DNA of 64,000 bases from Elephas maximus indicus (taxonomy: Eukaryota > Chordata > Mammalia > Proboscidea > Elephantidae), in the NCBI RefSeq assembly GCF_024166365.1, contig NC_064819.1, positions 114,496,293-114,560,292 of the forward strand, given 5' to 3'. Below, in pieces: positions 35,144-45,799 of the stretch; position 1 is the first letter of the stretch, and each line of letters opens with the position of its first letter. Position numbers and translations under genes: made by a program. The notes beneath the pieces are model-generated. The model ran no database searches. It was not told where the DNA came from and saw only the letters and a list, made by a program, of their open reading frames with translations.

Positions 35144-35329
35144 TTTAAGTTAAAGAAGCCCGCCAAAACAACTTATTCCACCTCCAAAGCTTGCCACATG
35201 CCTGAAACAAATTATATACCCATCAAAGGAAAGTCATTTTATCTGGAAGTGTTATAACGATGTGTGTTCTGAGTGCTAAAAACAAAAGGAAAAGCAAACA
35301 AGACAAAATATTAAGAGTAATACTCATGA

Positions 35330-36013
35330 GCGGCCATCTAAGATACTCCACTGGTCTCACCACTTCGGGAGCAAGGGAGAATGAAGAAAACTAAAGACAC
35401 AAGGCAAAGATTAGTCCAAAGGACTAATGGACCACCTTGCAACTAGGGGCTCCATGAGACTGAGTCCAGTACAACTAGATAGTGCCTGGCTACCACCACT
35501 ACAGCTGCTAACCAAAAGGTCGGTAGTTTGAATCTACCAGGTGCTCCTGGAAACCCTATGGGTCAGTTCTACTCTGTCCTATAGGGTCTGACAGGGATCA
35601 GAATAGAGGGTCCTGGACAGAGCTGGAGAAAAATGTAGAACAAAATTCTAACTCACACAAAAAAGACCAGACTTACTGGCCTGACAGAGACGAGAAACCC
35701 TGGGAGTATGGTCCCCGGAACCCTTTTAGCTCAGTAATGAAGTCACTTCTGAGGTTAATCCTTCAGCCGAAGATTAGATAGGCCCATAAAACAAAATGAG
35801 ACTAAAGGAGCACACCAGCCCAGGGGCAAGGACTAGAAGGCAGGAGGGGAAAAGAAAGCTGCTAATAGGGAACCCAAGTTTGAGAAAGGAGAGTGTTGAT
35901 GTGTTGTGGGGTAGTTAACCAATGTCATAAAACAATACGTGTACTGACTGTTTAATGAAAAGTTAGTTTGTCCTGTAAACCTTCACCTAAAGTGCAATTA
36001 AAAAAAAAAAAAT
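35330..36013 (+). mobile_element. L1 3' UTR of an older subfamily, with a SINE inside
   Basis: From gcggccatctaagatactcc to the A-tail at 36000-36012. It is homologous to the inverted element at 62652-63356 and, more distantly, to the 3' UTRs of the younger L1 copies. A truncated AfroSINE lies inside at about 35500-35590. Confidence 0.8.
35500..35590 (+). repeat. AfroSINE, truncated, inside the L1 3' UTR
   Basis: Starts at gctgctaaccaaaaggtcgg and ends at ctgtcctatagggtc; the tail is missing. Confidence 0.85.
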
Positions 36014-36289
36014 TACAACCTCTGAGGCTGCACAAAGAAAAAATAATAATATTTACTACTTTACCTTGGTTAGCTAATCCCAGCTGTCTCAGTTTACCTC
36101 TGAATTCCAGTGGTTGTGCAGCTAGATGTCTTAATATTGGGAAGTTAAGAGGGCATGAGGTGTTCATTGTGAGGAGGGAAGTGAAGTATGGTAGCACTGT
36201 TGGAGGGAGGCTGTGCGGTGAAAATGCAGGGCTCTAAGGGATAGGGATGATATGCCCTGACTAGAATCCTGACTCCCTTCCATGCCAAA

Positions 36290-36395
36290 CTCCCAATCCA
36301 AGCAAATGTCTTAAACTCTCTGGACCCCAGTTTCCTCAATTATAACACACACACACAAAAAAGAAGGATAATAATACCTTGTACAGTTCCACAGA
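36290..36395 (+). repeat. MIR-like fragment
   Basis: Contains ctctctggaccccagtttcc followed by tcaattataa, a MIR core pattern, with a CA run after it. Confidence 0.6.
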
Positions 36396-36581
36396 GTAAT
36401 TGCTATTCACACATAGCACAGATGCTGTTTTTTGGAAGGTAGGAAGTGAGGGAGAGAAGAAAGGAGGAAGGAAAGAGAGATGGGCTGGGATTGTCTTTGA
36501 CTGTTCATTTTAGTGCTTCTGTGATTTTGAGCAGCTAATATTCTCTCCCTCTCTCCTCACCTCCCAGTCTTATATCCTTAC

Positions 36582-36766
36582 CTTTGGAATAAAGTAATTT
36601 TTAAAGGTAATATTTGTGGCGGTTGCATAGGGTAAGCCTGTGGGCAGGATGTTAGCAAATCTCTGTATTTCATGAGTGACAGCATCTGTGTATGGCATTT
36701 GAGTCCAGTGTGCAATTTGAGGCTGGGCTGATCAGACAACTTTGGTTATCTCATCATAGACCTTTT
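36582..36766 (-). pseudogene. CYP2AC1P: CYP2 pseudogene exon 7 (K-helix)
   Basis: 185 bases from acceptor ttttatccag to donor gtaagg. It encodes KVYDEITKVV, a TGA stop at 36732-36734 where CYP2 proteins have glycine, and then [20 protein letters not shown]. The K-helix E-x-x-R is kept in HEIQR. The exon ends NYFIPK. Confidence 0.94.
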
Positions 36767-37079
36767 CTGGATAAAATGGAATTAAACTGTTTAAAGTCTG
36801 GGATGAGAGGGGGTGTTGGCACGGTCTTCCCCATTTTCTTTGAATGTGAAAGTCAAAGCCAGTGCTCTCTGAGTCCCTGGGTTAACTTTTCTCTGCACTG
36901 CTTCTACCACCTAAGCCTCCATTCCTATATCCCCTCTGGGGACCTGCATGTAGTGATGCCTTTAGACCATCTCAGGGTGCTTAGAGAACAAAATTGACTT
37001 CCTTATATCCTAAGAAAACTAAAGATACAAACTATCCTCAGGGGTACAAATTACAGATACCCTGTGTAGTTATAATAGA

Positions 37080-37290
37080 TACCTGCTGGCACAAATGGTT
37101 TGCACCCAACTGCTAACCTAAAGGTTGGTGGTTTGAACCTACATGACGACATCTTGGAAGAAAGACCTAGCAATCTACTTCCATAAAGATTACAGCCCAG
37201 AAAACCTTATGCAGCAGTTCTACTCTGTAAGACATGGAGTCACCATGAGTTGGGATTGACTTGATGGTAATAGGTTTGGTTGGTTTTTAG
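37080..37290 (+). repeat. AfroSINE, older long type
   Basis: Head tacctgctggcacaaatggt, central caatctacttccataaagat and tail gattgacttgatggtaatag. It lies in pseudogene intron 6. Confidence 0.9.
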
Positions 37291-37378
37291 TGTGGCTACA
37301 GAATCCTACTTTTTCAAGTCCATGAAATTTCTGACTTCCCTCCACTTCATGCAGTGCTGTGGATCTCAGGTGGCTTAC

Positions 37379-37520
37379 TCTGGACCTTAGGATACCACAT
37401 CATAAGCAGAATTCCCCAGCGAAGTGTGGAGGCCGTGGTCTCTGGCCTGCCACAAACAAATTGGCAGTAAGTGCCATCGGATTCTCATTACTGAAATAAC
37501 TCAGTAGATTTATCTTTCTC
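37379..37520 (-). pseudogene. CYP2AC1P: CYP2 pseudogene exon 6 (I-helix)
   Basis: 142 bases between acceptor ttcttctag and donor gtaagc. It encodes EKDKSTE, then in shifted frames FSNENPMALTANLFVAG and ETTASTLRWGILLMMWYP, a clear CYP2 I-helix with the AG-x-ETT motif. An extra T near 37498-37499 shifts the frame into TAA at 37488-37490. A missing base at 37444-37445, exactly in the conserved threonine codon, restores it. The two changes cancel in length. Confidence 0.93.
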
Positions 37521-38137
37521 CTAGAAGAATAAAACAAATCACTAGTGATGAAATAATTTTATATGAAAGGTTATTAGAAATTAATTAAAAAAATAAAGAA
37601 TTGCATTGTGCTCTTGGTCCATTGGAATTTTTTTATTATGAGAATGTTGTGGAGAATTTTAGTATAAAACACATCCTGGGTTCTAATAATGGTAAATAAT
37701 TGTAATAACGAGAAAGGCTATTTGCCATTTAGGAAGATTGGATATTAGCTTTCAACTGAGTGATTAGAATATTCCAACACTGAGGGTTTAAAAAAATCAT
37801 TTAAAGAATCTTTCTTGGGATTTCTAAGTGAAATATGTTTCAAGATTGCCAAAACAAACATTCATTCCCAAAACTGTTGTATCTTGAGATTTTTTTGTGT
37901 GCCCTGGTTTTTCCAGAGAATGATAATGAAAGCAGTGGAGAATATTCTAGAATGCAAATGTAATAAACGGAGGGAAACAACTCAAGACATTTTTCAGAGT
38001 TTACAAATTTACCCTTATTAACTTGAGTCCAGTTATCTCTCTCCTTTGAAAGGAATTTTTTTTTCATTGTAGATACTATTAATTAAACTAAATAATAAAC
38101 ACTAAGCTAAGGAAACTCCTGAAGAAAATATCATTAC

Positions 38138-38314
38138 CTCCTGCTGTCTGACCAAAAAGACATCAGTGAGACTTCTTGTATCATTTTTGTCAAGTTTATG
38201 AAGGTGATCTAAGAAAATCATCCTCATAAAGGAGAATAATTCATCTCCGTTCCGGAGTACAGTCTTATGGCTTTGTAGGAGGAACCCCAAAACTGGAAAC
38301 ATTGAAAAGTTAAA
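38138..38314 (-). pseudogene. CYP2AC1P: CYP2 pseudogene exon 5
   Basis: 177 bases, open throughout: MFPVLGFLLQSHKTVLRNGD, then LDKNDTRSLTDVFLVRQQE, ending at donor gtaatg. At the position set by length and alignment, the minus strand has CT in place of the acceptor AG (38315-38316). No other acceptor is close. Confidence 0.92.
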
Positions 38315-38482
38315 AGAATAAAGAGCAACAAAATAAAATATACATACACACTGCTTGTGATATGCTAACGACACCATTATTTTAAAAGCATTATAGAAAT
38401 AGCGTCTCAGATGGACTTCAATTACATCAACTGACAATGGCAGACTGAACTAGACAATGATATTTTGTCTTTTATCAGAACT

Positions 38483-38551
38483 AAAAAAAAAAAAAAAACA
38501 ACAAAAAACTCGTTGCCGTCGAGTCAATTCCGACTCAGAGTGACCCTATAA
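38483..38551 (-). repeat. AfroSINE tail-only fragment with long A-run
   Basis: aactcgttgccgtcgagtca, then gagtgaccctataa. The rest is absent. Confidence 0.85.
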
Positions 38552-38837
38552 GTAACTTAAAATGAATGTTGCTGTGCCTTCCAGTAAGTTCTATGTACTC
38601 AGAACACATTTGTATATTTTTCTTGTGGCAATAGATTTACTTAGAGGTTAGATTGGACATAAAAATAATAGTGGTATTTGCTATAAACCCAAGTGTTTTG
38701 CAAAATTCCAGGTGATTCTAAGTAAACAATCAAACTATTTTAGTTTTCCCTAGCAATTTATCACTAATATTTTCTATACGATCAAAATTCTTATTTTTAC
38801 ATTCTTAACAGGAATTGCTATTTATAGGCCTTATAGG

Positions 38838-38985
38838 GAAACCCTGCCCTGCTGGTGTAGTGGTTAAGAGCTATGGCTGCTAATCAAGATGTTGGCAGTT
38901 CGAATCTACCAGGTACTGCTTGGAAACCCTATGGGGCAGTTCTACTTTGTTTGATAGGGTCGCTATGAGTCAATGCCACTTAGTC
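38838..38985 (+). repeat. AfroSINE
   Basis: Head ctgctggtgtagtggttaag, cagttcgaatctaccagg and ggtcgctatgagtcaatg; the tail is shortened. Confidence 0.92.
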
Positions 38986-39891
38986 AATGCTAATTAATCT
39001 AATATCCACTCACCACTAAAAAGTTCAGGAAGGGCTTCGCTGTTCGTTAAATTTTATATATTTGTCTGTATACTCATTTTGTGGAGTCTATATTTTTTAT
39101 CAGATCCTTAAAGAAATCTGACCCTTAAAGAGTTCATAATCCCCAAAATAGCTTACTAAACACCAAAGATAAAAGGTCACTCCTAAAATAAGACATAGTT
39201 GCATATTCCACTGTTCTCCAGCACCTGTAGTTAGAATAAACCTGCATTTATAACAACAGAGCCTAAATTATTCCAAGGTAAAATCATATGGTCCTTTGCC
39301 AGTGGTGCTAATTAAAATGAGAACTACTTGACAAGGCTCTTTTTTCCTACATCTCAGAAGATAAGGACTTTATATCATTCACAATAATTAAAAAAAAAAA
39401 AAATGAACTGCAGCACTATTATAAACTTGCATGGCTCACAATAACTATTGAGATTTTATTTAGCACTTTGTGTTTTTTGATATCTGGTAGTCTTCCTTTG
39501 TTAAAATTCACTCCTAAGTGATTTTTACTGAGCGCCCGTTATTCATGCATTTGCTTATTCCAAATTCCACACCTTCCTTCCTAGTGGTATAGGTAAAAGA
39601 TGAGAGTCCAAAATTATGATTATTTCTAACCGTAAAATGAACTCTTTATTGGTGTGACTCACAATACCCACATCATGAAATATTTGTTGCAGTACTTTGT
39701 GGTGGGAGAATTATCAGATGTGTTAACCAAGCAAGCTTGTCACATTTCTTTCAGCCTGTATTCAGGATGTTCCAAGAAGCGTGTATTTTTGAAATAACAA
39801 TTTTCTAATAAATACTTGTTTGCAGTTTCTTGAACAATTCCCCCTCTTAAACCTCAGAGGAACTAAAAGTGAATAGGAAAGATACAGTTAC

Positions 39892-40052
39892 CATAATTCC
39901 AGGACCTCCAATGAGTTTTGCATTTTCACCAATCAAGGCTAAGAGTCTCAGGAATTGGGTATCTTGGTTATCAAACCGTTTCCCAAGCAACACAGACACA
40001 ATGATGTTAGCAACAGAAGCATTCATTACTGTTTTGATCTCAAACATAATTT
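39892..40052 (-). pseudogene. CYP2AC1P: CYP2 pseudogene exon 4
   Basis: 161 bases by family length, open: FEIKTVMNASVANIIVSVLL, GKRFDNQDTQFLRLL, ending GGPGIM at donor gtaact. The acceptor dinucleotide at 40053-40054 reads AT on the minus strand instead of AG, so normal splicing is lost. Confidence 0.93.
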
Positions 40053-40235
40053 ATTAACAGAAAATAATTTATTAATCAGGTTAGAAATATTCACATCAAA
40101 TTAAGCTTATCTCATACTGATTGATACAGACTGTTAAATGAAGTGTTTCATAGAAGAGAGGGATTATTGATGATCTTGCGTTCCAAGTAATGTGATACTT
40201 GAATGAACCTTGAAAAATACCCAGAAAAATGAAAC

Positions 40236-40442
40236 AAAACAAAAAACAAACCATTGCCCTCGAGTCCATTTAGACTCATGGCAACCCCATGTGTAACAGA
40301 GTAGAACTGTTCCATAGGGATTTCCTGGCTGTCATCTTTATGGAAGCAGATGGTAAGGTCTTTTGTCCACTGTGCCACTGGGTGGGTTACAACCTCCAAC
40401 CTTTAGGTTAGTAGCTGAGCACAAATCTTTTGCACCACCCAG
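40236..40442 (-). repeat. AfroSINE, older long type
   Basis: Minus orientation: ccattgccctcgagtccatt tail, aagcagatggtaaggtc centre and head end tgcaccaccca. Confidence 0.9.
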
Positions 40443-40824
40443 TGGCCTGGTCCAAAGAGTTCCATAAAGAAAATGAAAGGTTCTATGTCAAAGAAAACCA
40501 GTGCTTGGCTCAGTTAAAGAGTTAAAAATGTGCTATGTGAGGGACATTTTAAAGTGTGCGTGTGTAGTGGTGGTGGGGAATTGTGCATAATATCTGGGAA
40601 AATATCTTCTCAAACTGATAGGCTACATTCAAGTTTTAAAGAGGACAGCTAGCTGACTAAAGAGATTCTACTTTAAAGAACTTCATTTAGTTTCTTATTT
40701 GTGTCACTCTCTTCTGCTATTGGGTCCAGTTTTTCTATTACTAAACACTTATCAGCGGGTGAGCATTTGTTTTTAAGTCAGGAACACTCTGTTGCTAAGA
40801 TTCGCTTTTAATATCTGCACCTGT

Positions 40825-40932
40825 GCAGTTCGAATCTGCCAGGCACTCCTTGGAAACTCTATGGGGCAGTTCTACTCTGTCCTATAGGGTCGCTATGAGT
40901 CGGAATCGACTGGACAGCACTAGGTGGGTCTG
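40825..40932 (+). repeat. AfroSINE, 5'-truncated
   Basis: Starts within the B-box region (gcagttcgaatctgccagg) and ends gactggacagcactagg. Confidence 0.9.
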
Positions 40933-41214
40933 GAGATCTTAAAGGGGAGGCTGGAAGCCTAAGCCCCCTCTTTCTCTTCTTCATTCATCTCCAGGTTGTC
41001 TACCATTGATCGTTTATCTTCTTATTAATCTATCAGTGGAAACAATATTCAAATGAGCTAATTTTTAACAAGGAATGAGCTGAACTTTAAATAAGGAATT
41101 GAGTAAAACTCTTGAGATAAAAATGAGATTTTGGTTTATTCATCTAGCATATTAATACAAATAATATGGAAATAAGTATGCATTATTTTTAAAAAATTAA
41201 AAAAAAATGCCCAT

Positions 41215-41705
41215 TACCAAGGAATTGTTCTAGGTTAAAGGAGACAAAGAAGACATGACGTCTGAATGTAATGCATGCTCCAGGATTTTCTTTTGAGATA
41301 AAGGACATTATTGGGACAATTGGTAACATCTGAATAATGTGTGCACATTTGATAATAATATTATGTCAATGTCACTTTCCTGATTTTTAAAAATTGTACA
41401 GTGGTTTTTGCAAGAAAATATTCTTGCTTATTTTAAGAAAATATACAGAAATATTTAAGGATAATAGGACAGCATGTTTGTAATGTACTCTTGGATAATT
41501 AAGAAATAATAATAATTTACATATATATGTATATAGAGAGAAACAGAGCAAGAGGGAGATAGAGCGCAAGCGAGTGAATGATAGCATGAAAGAAAGCAAG
41601 CAAATGTCAAATGTTGATATTTGGGGAATCTGGGTATTGAGAATCTTTGTATATTTTTGAAATTTTTCTGCAAGTCTAAAATTAGGTCAAAATAAAGAAT
41701 TAAAA
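41215..41705 (+). mobile_element. Old L1 3' UTR fragment
   Basis: Contains ggttaaaggagacaaagaag, attgggacaattggtaacat and an end tctaaaattaggtcaaaata, the order seen in old L1 3' UTRs. Confidence 0.65.
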
Positions 41706-41768
41706 AAAATACCTTTGGTTGGCTTCTTTCTTTCAAAAAGGATACTTGGTTTTACCTGTTCCATTCAC

Positions 41769-41918
41769 CTCCCCCAGACTGGAAGTTCTGTATGAGATGC
41801 TGGCATTCCTCTATACTTTTGTCTTCTATGATCCTCTTTCCCATTCCAAACTTCTGTAAGGTAGTCAAGCTGAATCTCCTCATAATTTTCCAGGTTTTGC
41901 CATGAGAGAAAGTAATTC
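41769..41918 (-). pseudogene. CYP2AC1P: CYP2 pseudogene exon 3 (C-helix)
   Basis: Exactly 150 bases and open: GITFSHGKTWKIMRRFSLTT, then FGMGKRIIEDKSIEE and LIQNFQSGG. The C-helix W-x-x-x-R is kept in WKIMR. The donor is gtgaat, the acceptor cattataag. Confidence 0.95.
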
Positions 41919-42021
41919 CTTATAATGGAAAAAGTATTTTAAAATTATCACCTCCAAGTTTTAAAAATTTAATTCAGCGAACAATTCTTGAAAATCTACT
42001 AAATGCTTACATCGTGTCACC

Positions 42022-42183
42022 AAAAAACCAAACCCAATGCAATAAGTCGATTCCAACTCATAGCGACACTATAGGACAGAGTAGAGCTGCTCCAAAGGGT
42101 TTCCAAGGAGAATCTGATGGATTTGAACTGCCAACTTTTTGGTTAGCAACCATAGCTCTTAACCACTATGCCACCAGGGTTTC
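42022..42183 (-). repeat. AfroSINE
   Basis: Minus orientation: aaaccaaacccaatgcaata to the head end atgccaccagggttt. Pseudogene intron 2. Confidence 0.93.
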
Positions 42184-42492
42184 TATATCATGCTAAAAAA
42201 AAAAAAAAGAAGTGATAAACTGTAGAAAACACAGTCACTTTTTTCAGGGAAAAATGCAGTTTACTAGAAAAAAGACTACGCAAATAAAAAGAAAGAAAGA
42301 ATTATAAATGGGTGTACTGAAATTCTACATTAGTGCTGTAAATACTAACTTCTAGAGACACATATTGTTGTAGCACATAGTAGGTGCTCCATAAATATTC
42401 ATTGAATGAACGGATATGTGAATTTGTGAATGGCTAAAGGAAACAAAAACATTAGTGTGGAGTGTCATGACCAGTCAAAATAAATTTCCTAG

Positions 42493-43334
42493 GTCAGCCC
42501 AACTGTACTGGACCAAAAGCAAAGAAGTTTCCGGGATAAACTGAATGCAGAGCAAGGGCGGGGGTTTGGGGACTATGGCTTAATAGGACTTCTAAGACAA
42601 TTGGCAAAATAATTCTATTATGAAAACATTCTGCACCCCACGTTGAAGTGTGGCGTCTGAGGTCTTAAATGCTAACAAGCGGTCATCTAAGATGCATCAA
42701 TTGGTTTCAACCCACCTGGATCAAAGGAGAATGAAGAACACCAAGGTCACACAATAACTCTGAGCCGAAGAGACAGAAAAGGCCACGTGAAGCAGAGACT
42801 TACATCATCCTGAGACCAGAAGAACTAGATGGTGCCCGGCCACAACCGATGACTGCCCTGACAGGGAGCACAATAGAGAACCCCTGAGGGAGCATGAGAA
42901 CAGTGGGATGCAGACCCTAAATTCTCATAAAAAGACCAGACTTAATGGTCTGCCTAAGACTAGAAGAATCCCGGCGCTCATGGTCCCCAAACTTTCTGTT
43001 GGCCCAGGACAGGAACCATTCCCGAAGACAACTCATCAGACATGGAAGGGACTGGACAATGGGTTGGAGAGAGATGCTTACGAAGAGTGAGCTACTTGTA
43101 TCAGGTGGACACTTGAGACTGTGTTGGCATCTCCTGTCTGGAGGGGAGATGGGAGGGTAGAGAGGGTTAGAAACTGGCAAAATGGTCACGAAAGGAGAGA
43201 CTGGAAGGAGGGAATGGGCTGACTCATTAGTGGGGAAAAGTAAGTGGGAGTATGGAGTAAGGTGTTTATAAGCTTATATGTGACAGACTGACTTGTAACT
43301 TTCACTTAAAGCACAATAAAAATTATTTTAAAAA
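42493..43334 (+). mobile_element. 5'-truncated L1, 3' UTR only, with target-site duplication
   Basis: About 840 bases from gtcagcccaactgtactgga to the A-tail. It is flanked by aaatttcctag at 42482-42492 and 43335-43345. It lies in intron 2 of the CYP2 pseudogene. Confidence 0.94.
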
Positions 43335-44235
43335 AAATTTCCTAGAAGAGTTGGGGTATACGCTAACACTGTAAGAAAAATAAGGGAAGACAAGGTTGTC
43401 AAGGTCATCTATATCTTTCAATGGTGAAATCTGTGGTGTGATTGACATCATTCTTTGTGTTTTGGTTGCTAGCCTCAGCCTTTCCTCCATTCGTATTTTT
43501 CCTTATTTTTCTGTGCTGGCACAAGGGACTGGGGAAGAATTTCTGAGTTTGATTGGTAACCAGAAATAGGAAACTAGAAGAGACCAGGCAACCTGGGTAT
43601 TAGAAATGGGGCAGTAGCAGCCTTATTAGTCTCTACATAAAATCCAAAAGGAAGGGATAGATATTTCCAGAGTTGCTGCTGCTGCCTCATATCTGGTTGG
43701 GTCTTCTTTTGAAATGATACCAGTGAAGAGTTAGATTCTGCTTGCATTGAATATATGTTGATATATTTATATTAATATATATTGAATACATATTAATATA
43801 ATATTCTCTTACTTCATAAATTCTTTTGTATGAAATTTGTGGCTCTTCAAATTATCTCACCTTTGTATTTAAAAATTTGTATTTTATAATCCCGGAATTA
43901 GTATATAGGGGCCTAAAGAAGTCACTGAATCTTTCAGAGAACAGTGATAGCCCTGTTTTCATGTAATTGTGAAGAACATTAGTGTAGCACCATGAAGAAT
44001 TGGACTTCTTTTAAATATTGGCCCTGAAGTCCTAAATATGTTATGCAGCTAAATAATGTATTGTTATTGAGGTGAAATAACTAAGACTCTGAAATGATTT
44101 AATGGGAAACAAAAATATTAAATTTTCTTTTGCTTTTTACAGAATTTGTCTAAAGTATGCTTATACTCCTTTGAATGGTTTTGAATGACTAAATTAGGGG
44201 GAAAATATAGTCATTTTCCTCTTTGAAGACTACTC

Positions 44236-44415
44236 CCTTATGGTTGAAGTGCTCCGCTGCTAACCGAAAGGTCAGCAGTTTGAACTGACCAGCTGCTCTG
44301 TGGAAGAACTATGTGGCAGTCTGCTTCCGCAAAGATTACAGCTTTAGAAACCCTGTGGAGAAATTCTGAGACCAAACTATGAGATGGAATCGACTAGATG
44401 GCAATGGGTTTGAGT
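44236..44415 (+). repeat. AfroSINE, older long type
   Basis: ctgctaaccgaaaggtcagc, then ctgcttccgcaaagattaca and gaatcgactagatggcaatg. Confidence 0.9.
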
Positions 44416-44426
44416 ATGCTCAGTTA

Positions 44427-44470
44427 AAGCCAAAACCAAAGACTTTACCATGGAGTCGATTCTAACTCAG
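44427..44470 (-). repeat. AfroSINE tail-only fragment
   Basis: aaagccaaaaccaaagactt, then catggagtcgattctaactc. Confidence 0.75.
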
Positions 44471-45627
44471 TTAAACTTAAAAAAAAAAATTAGGTCACTT
44501 AAAAAAAACAGTGCTTGTTTTTCAGAAGGAATGATTTGTTTGAGGAAGAATTTGTAAGATTTGACACAGATAAATATTAAAACAATCTTGTGCAGGATCA
44601 TAAAATCAGTCAGTAATATTTGAGTTATCATGGAAAATAGCAGAGATGCCAGAGGCAAGAAACAGTAAGGTGTCCTATTTCTAGAAGAAAAAAAAAAAAA
44701 AAAAAGGATGCATCCTGGAAACTACAAACCAGGAAGCTTGAATAAACTGTCATTCCTCCGTGCTGATTTCATGAGTTGTTAATGGGAGTTCCAAGAAAAA
44801 GAAATGTTCCAAGGACAAATAAGTGTAGAAAAGTGGACTGAATGCAATGACACAGGCTATTCGTCTTTCCTCAGAGGGTTTAATATGCACATGAGTCTAA
44901 AAAGAGGCCTATAATATGAAGTATTTCTCAAATTCACTTCACTGGCACTGCTTTTTCTCATAGAATATCCACTAACATTTTGTGGAACTAGTTTTTTGAG
45001 GACCATAGAGGGGGAAATGATTTTTTAAAAAGGCTGTTGTACCACCGAAAAGGCTTAGTGGTCTTTACTAAGAGTTGATATTAGTTTACTAAAAAATAAT
45101 GAATGTCAAGGTGAAATAATTCTCATTTTGTGAAAGTTATTAGATGAGTGGAATGCCGTCAAAGTAGAGTACCTGGATTTCACCAAGGCATTTAGCAAAG
45201 ACTCATATGAACAAGATGCATCAATTTTGTCCAGGTGAAAATATGGTTCAGTGTGTTTATAACCCACAGTGTATTGTTTCATGGATGTATGCCCACCATT
45301 AGACTGTGAGCTCTTTAAGCTGATGGTCTCTATTTCCTTTAGCTTTGTGTTTCCCTGGCATCTAACATCCTACTTTTTGCCTAGTAAAATGTTAATTTTT
45401 TTTAAAAGAAATATTATGTATGATGAGAATAAAAACCACAAAACATACATTTTTTTCCTAAGTAGCTCCTTGTTGCATTGAGATAATCATTGAATTCAAA
45501 AGTATTTGTGTAATACACACTGATGAAAGAAAATTTAAGCCATGAAAGCAATTACAGAAGAGAAGACAGTATAACTGATTTAGTAATTTTAATCACAGGG
45601 ATATATTTTAAGTTTAGAGTTTATTAC

Positions 45628-45791
45628 CTTTTCCTTCAAAAAGTCTTTCAAATATAGGCATTTGGGATCTTTACCCAAATTGTTCACCATAACTGATCAG
45701 GGCATCTTTCACTGTCTCGTAGCCAGAGAGCATTATTTACCTTCCTTGGCTCCGTTTGAATGCTGTAAATGGAGCCGTATTTCTGGGAAAG
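45628..45791 (-). pseudogene. CYP2AC1P: CYP2 pseudogene exon 2
   Basis: 164 bases, one more than the family's 163. It encodes LSQKYGSIYSIQTEPRKV, then after the +1 shift (within 45731-45741) MLSGYETVKDALISYGEQFG, a TAA at 45671-45673 and RSQMPIFERLFEGK. The TAA sits where the family has glutamate. The acceptor catttaag and donor gtaata are intact. Confidence 0.95.
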
Positions 45792-45799
45792 CTTAAATG

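Larger units (their letters stand above)
43346..45627. other. Pseudogene intron 2, remainder
   Basis: AT-rich. It has an ATATTAAT-rich block at 43750-43805, SINEs at 44.2-44.5 kb and an L2-like piece near 45280-45370. No exon is visible. Confidence 0.5.
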
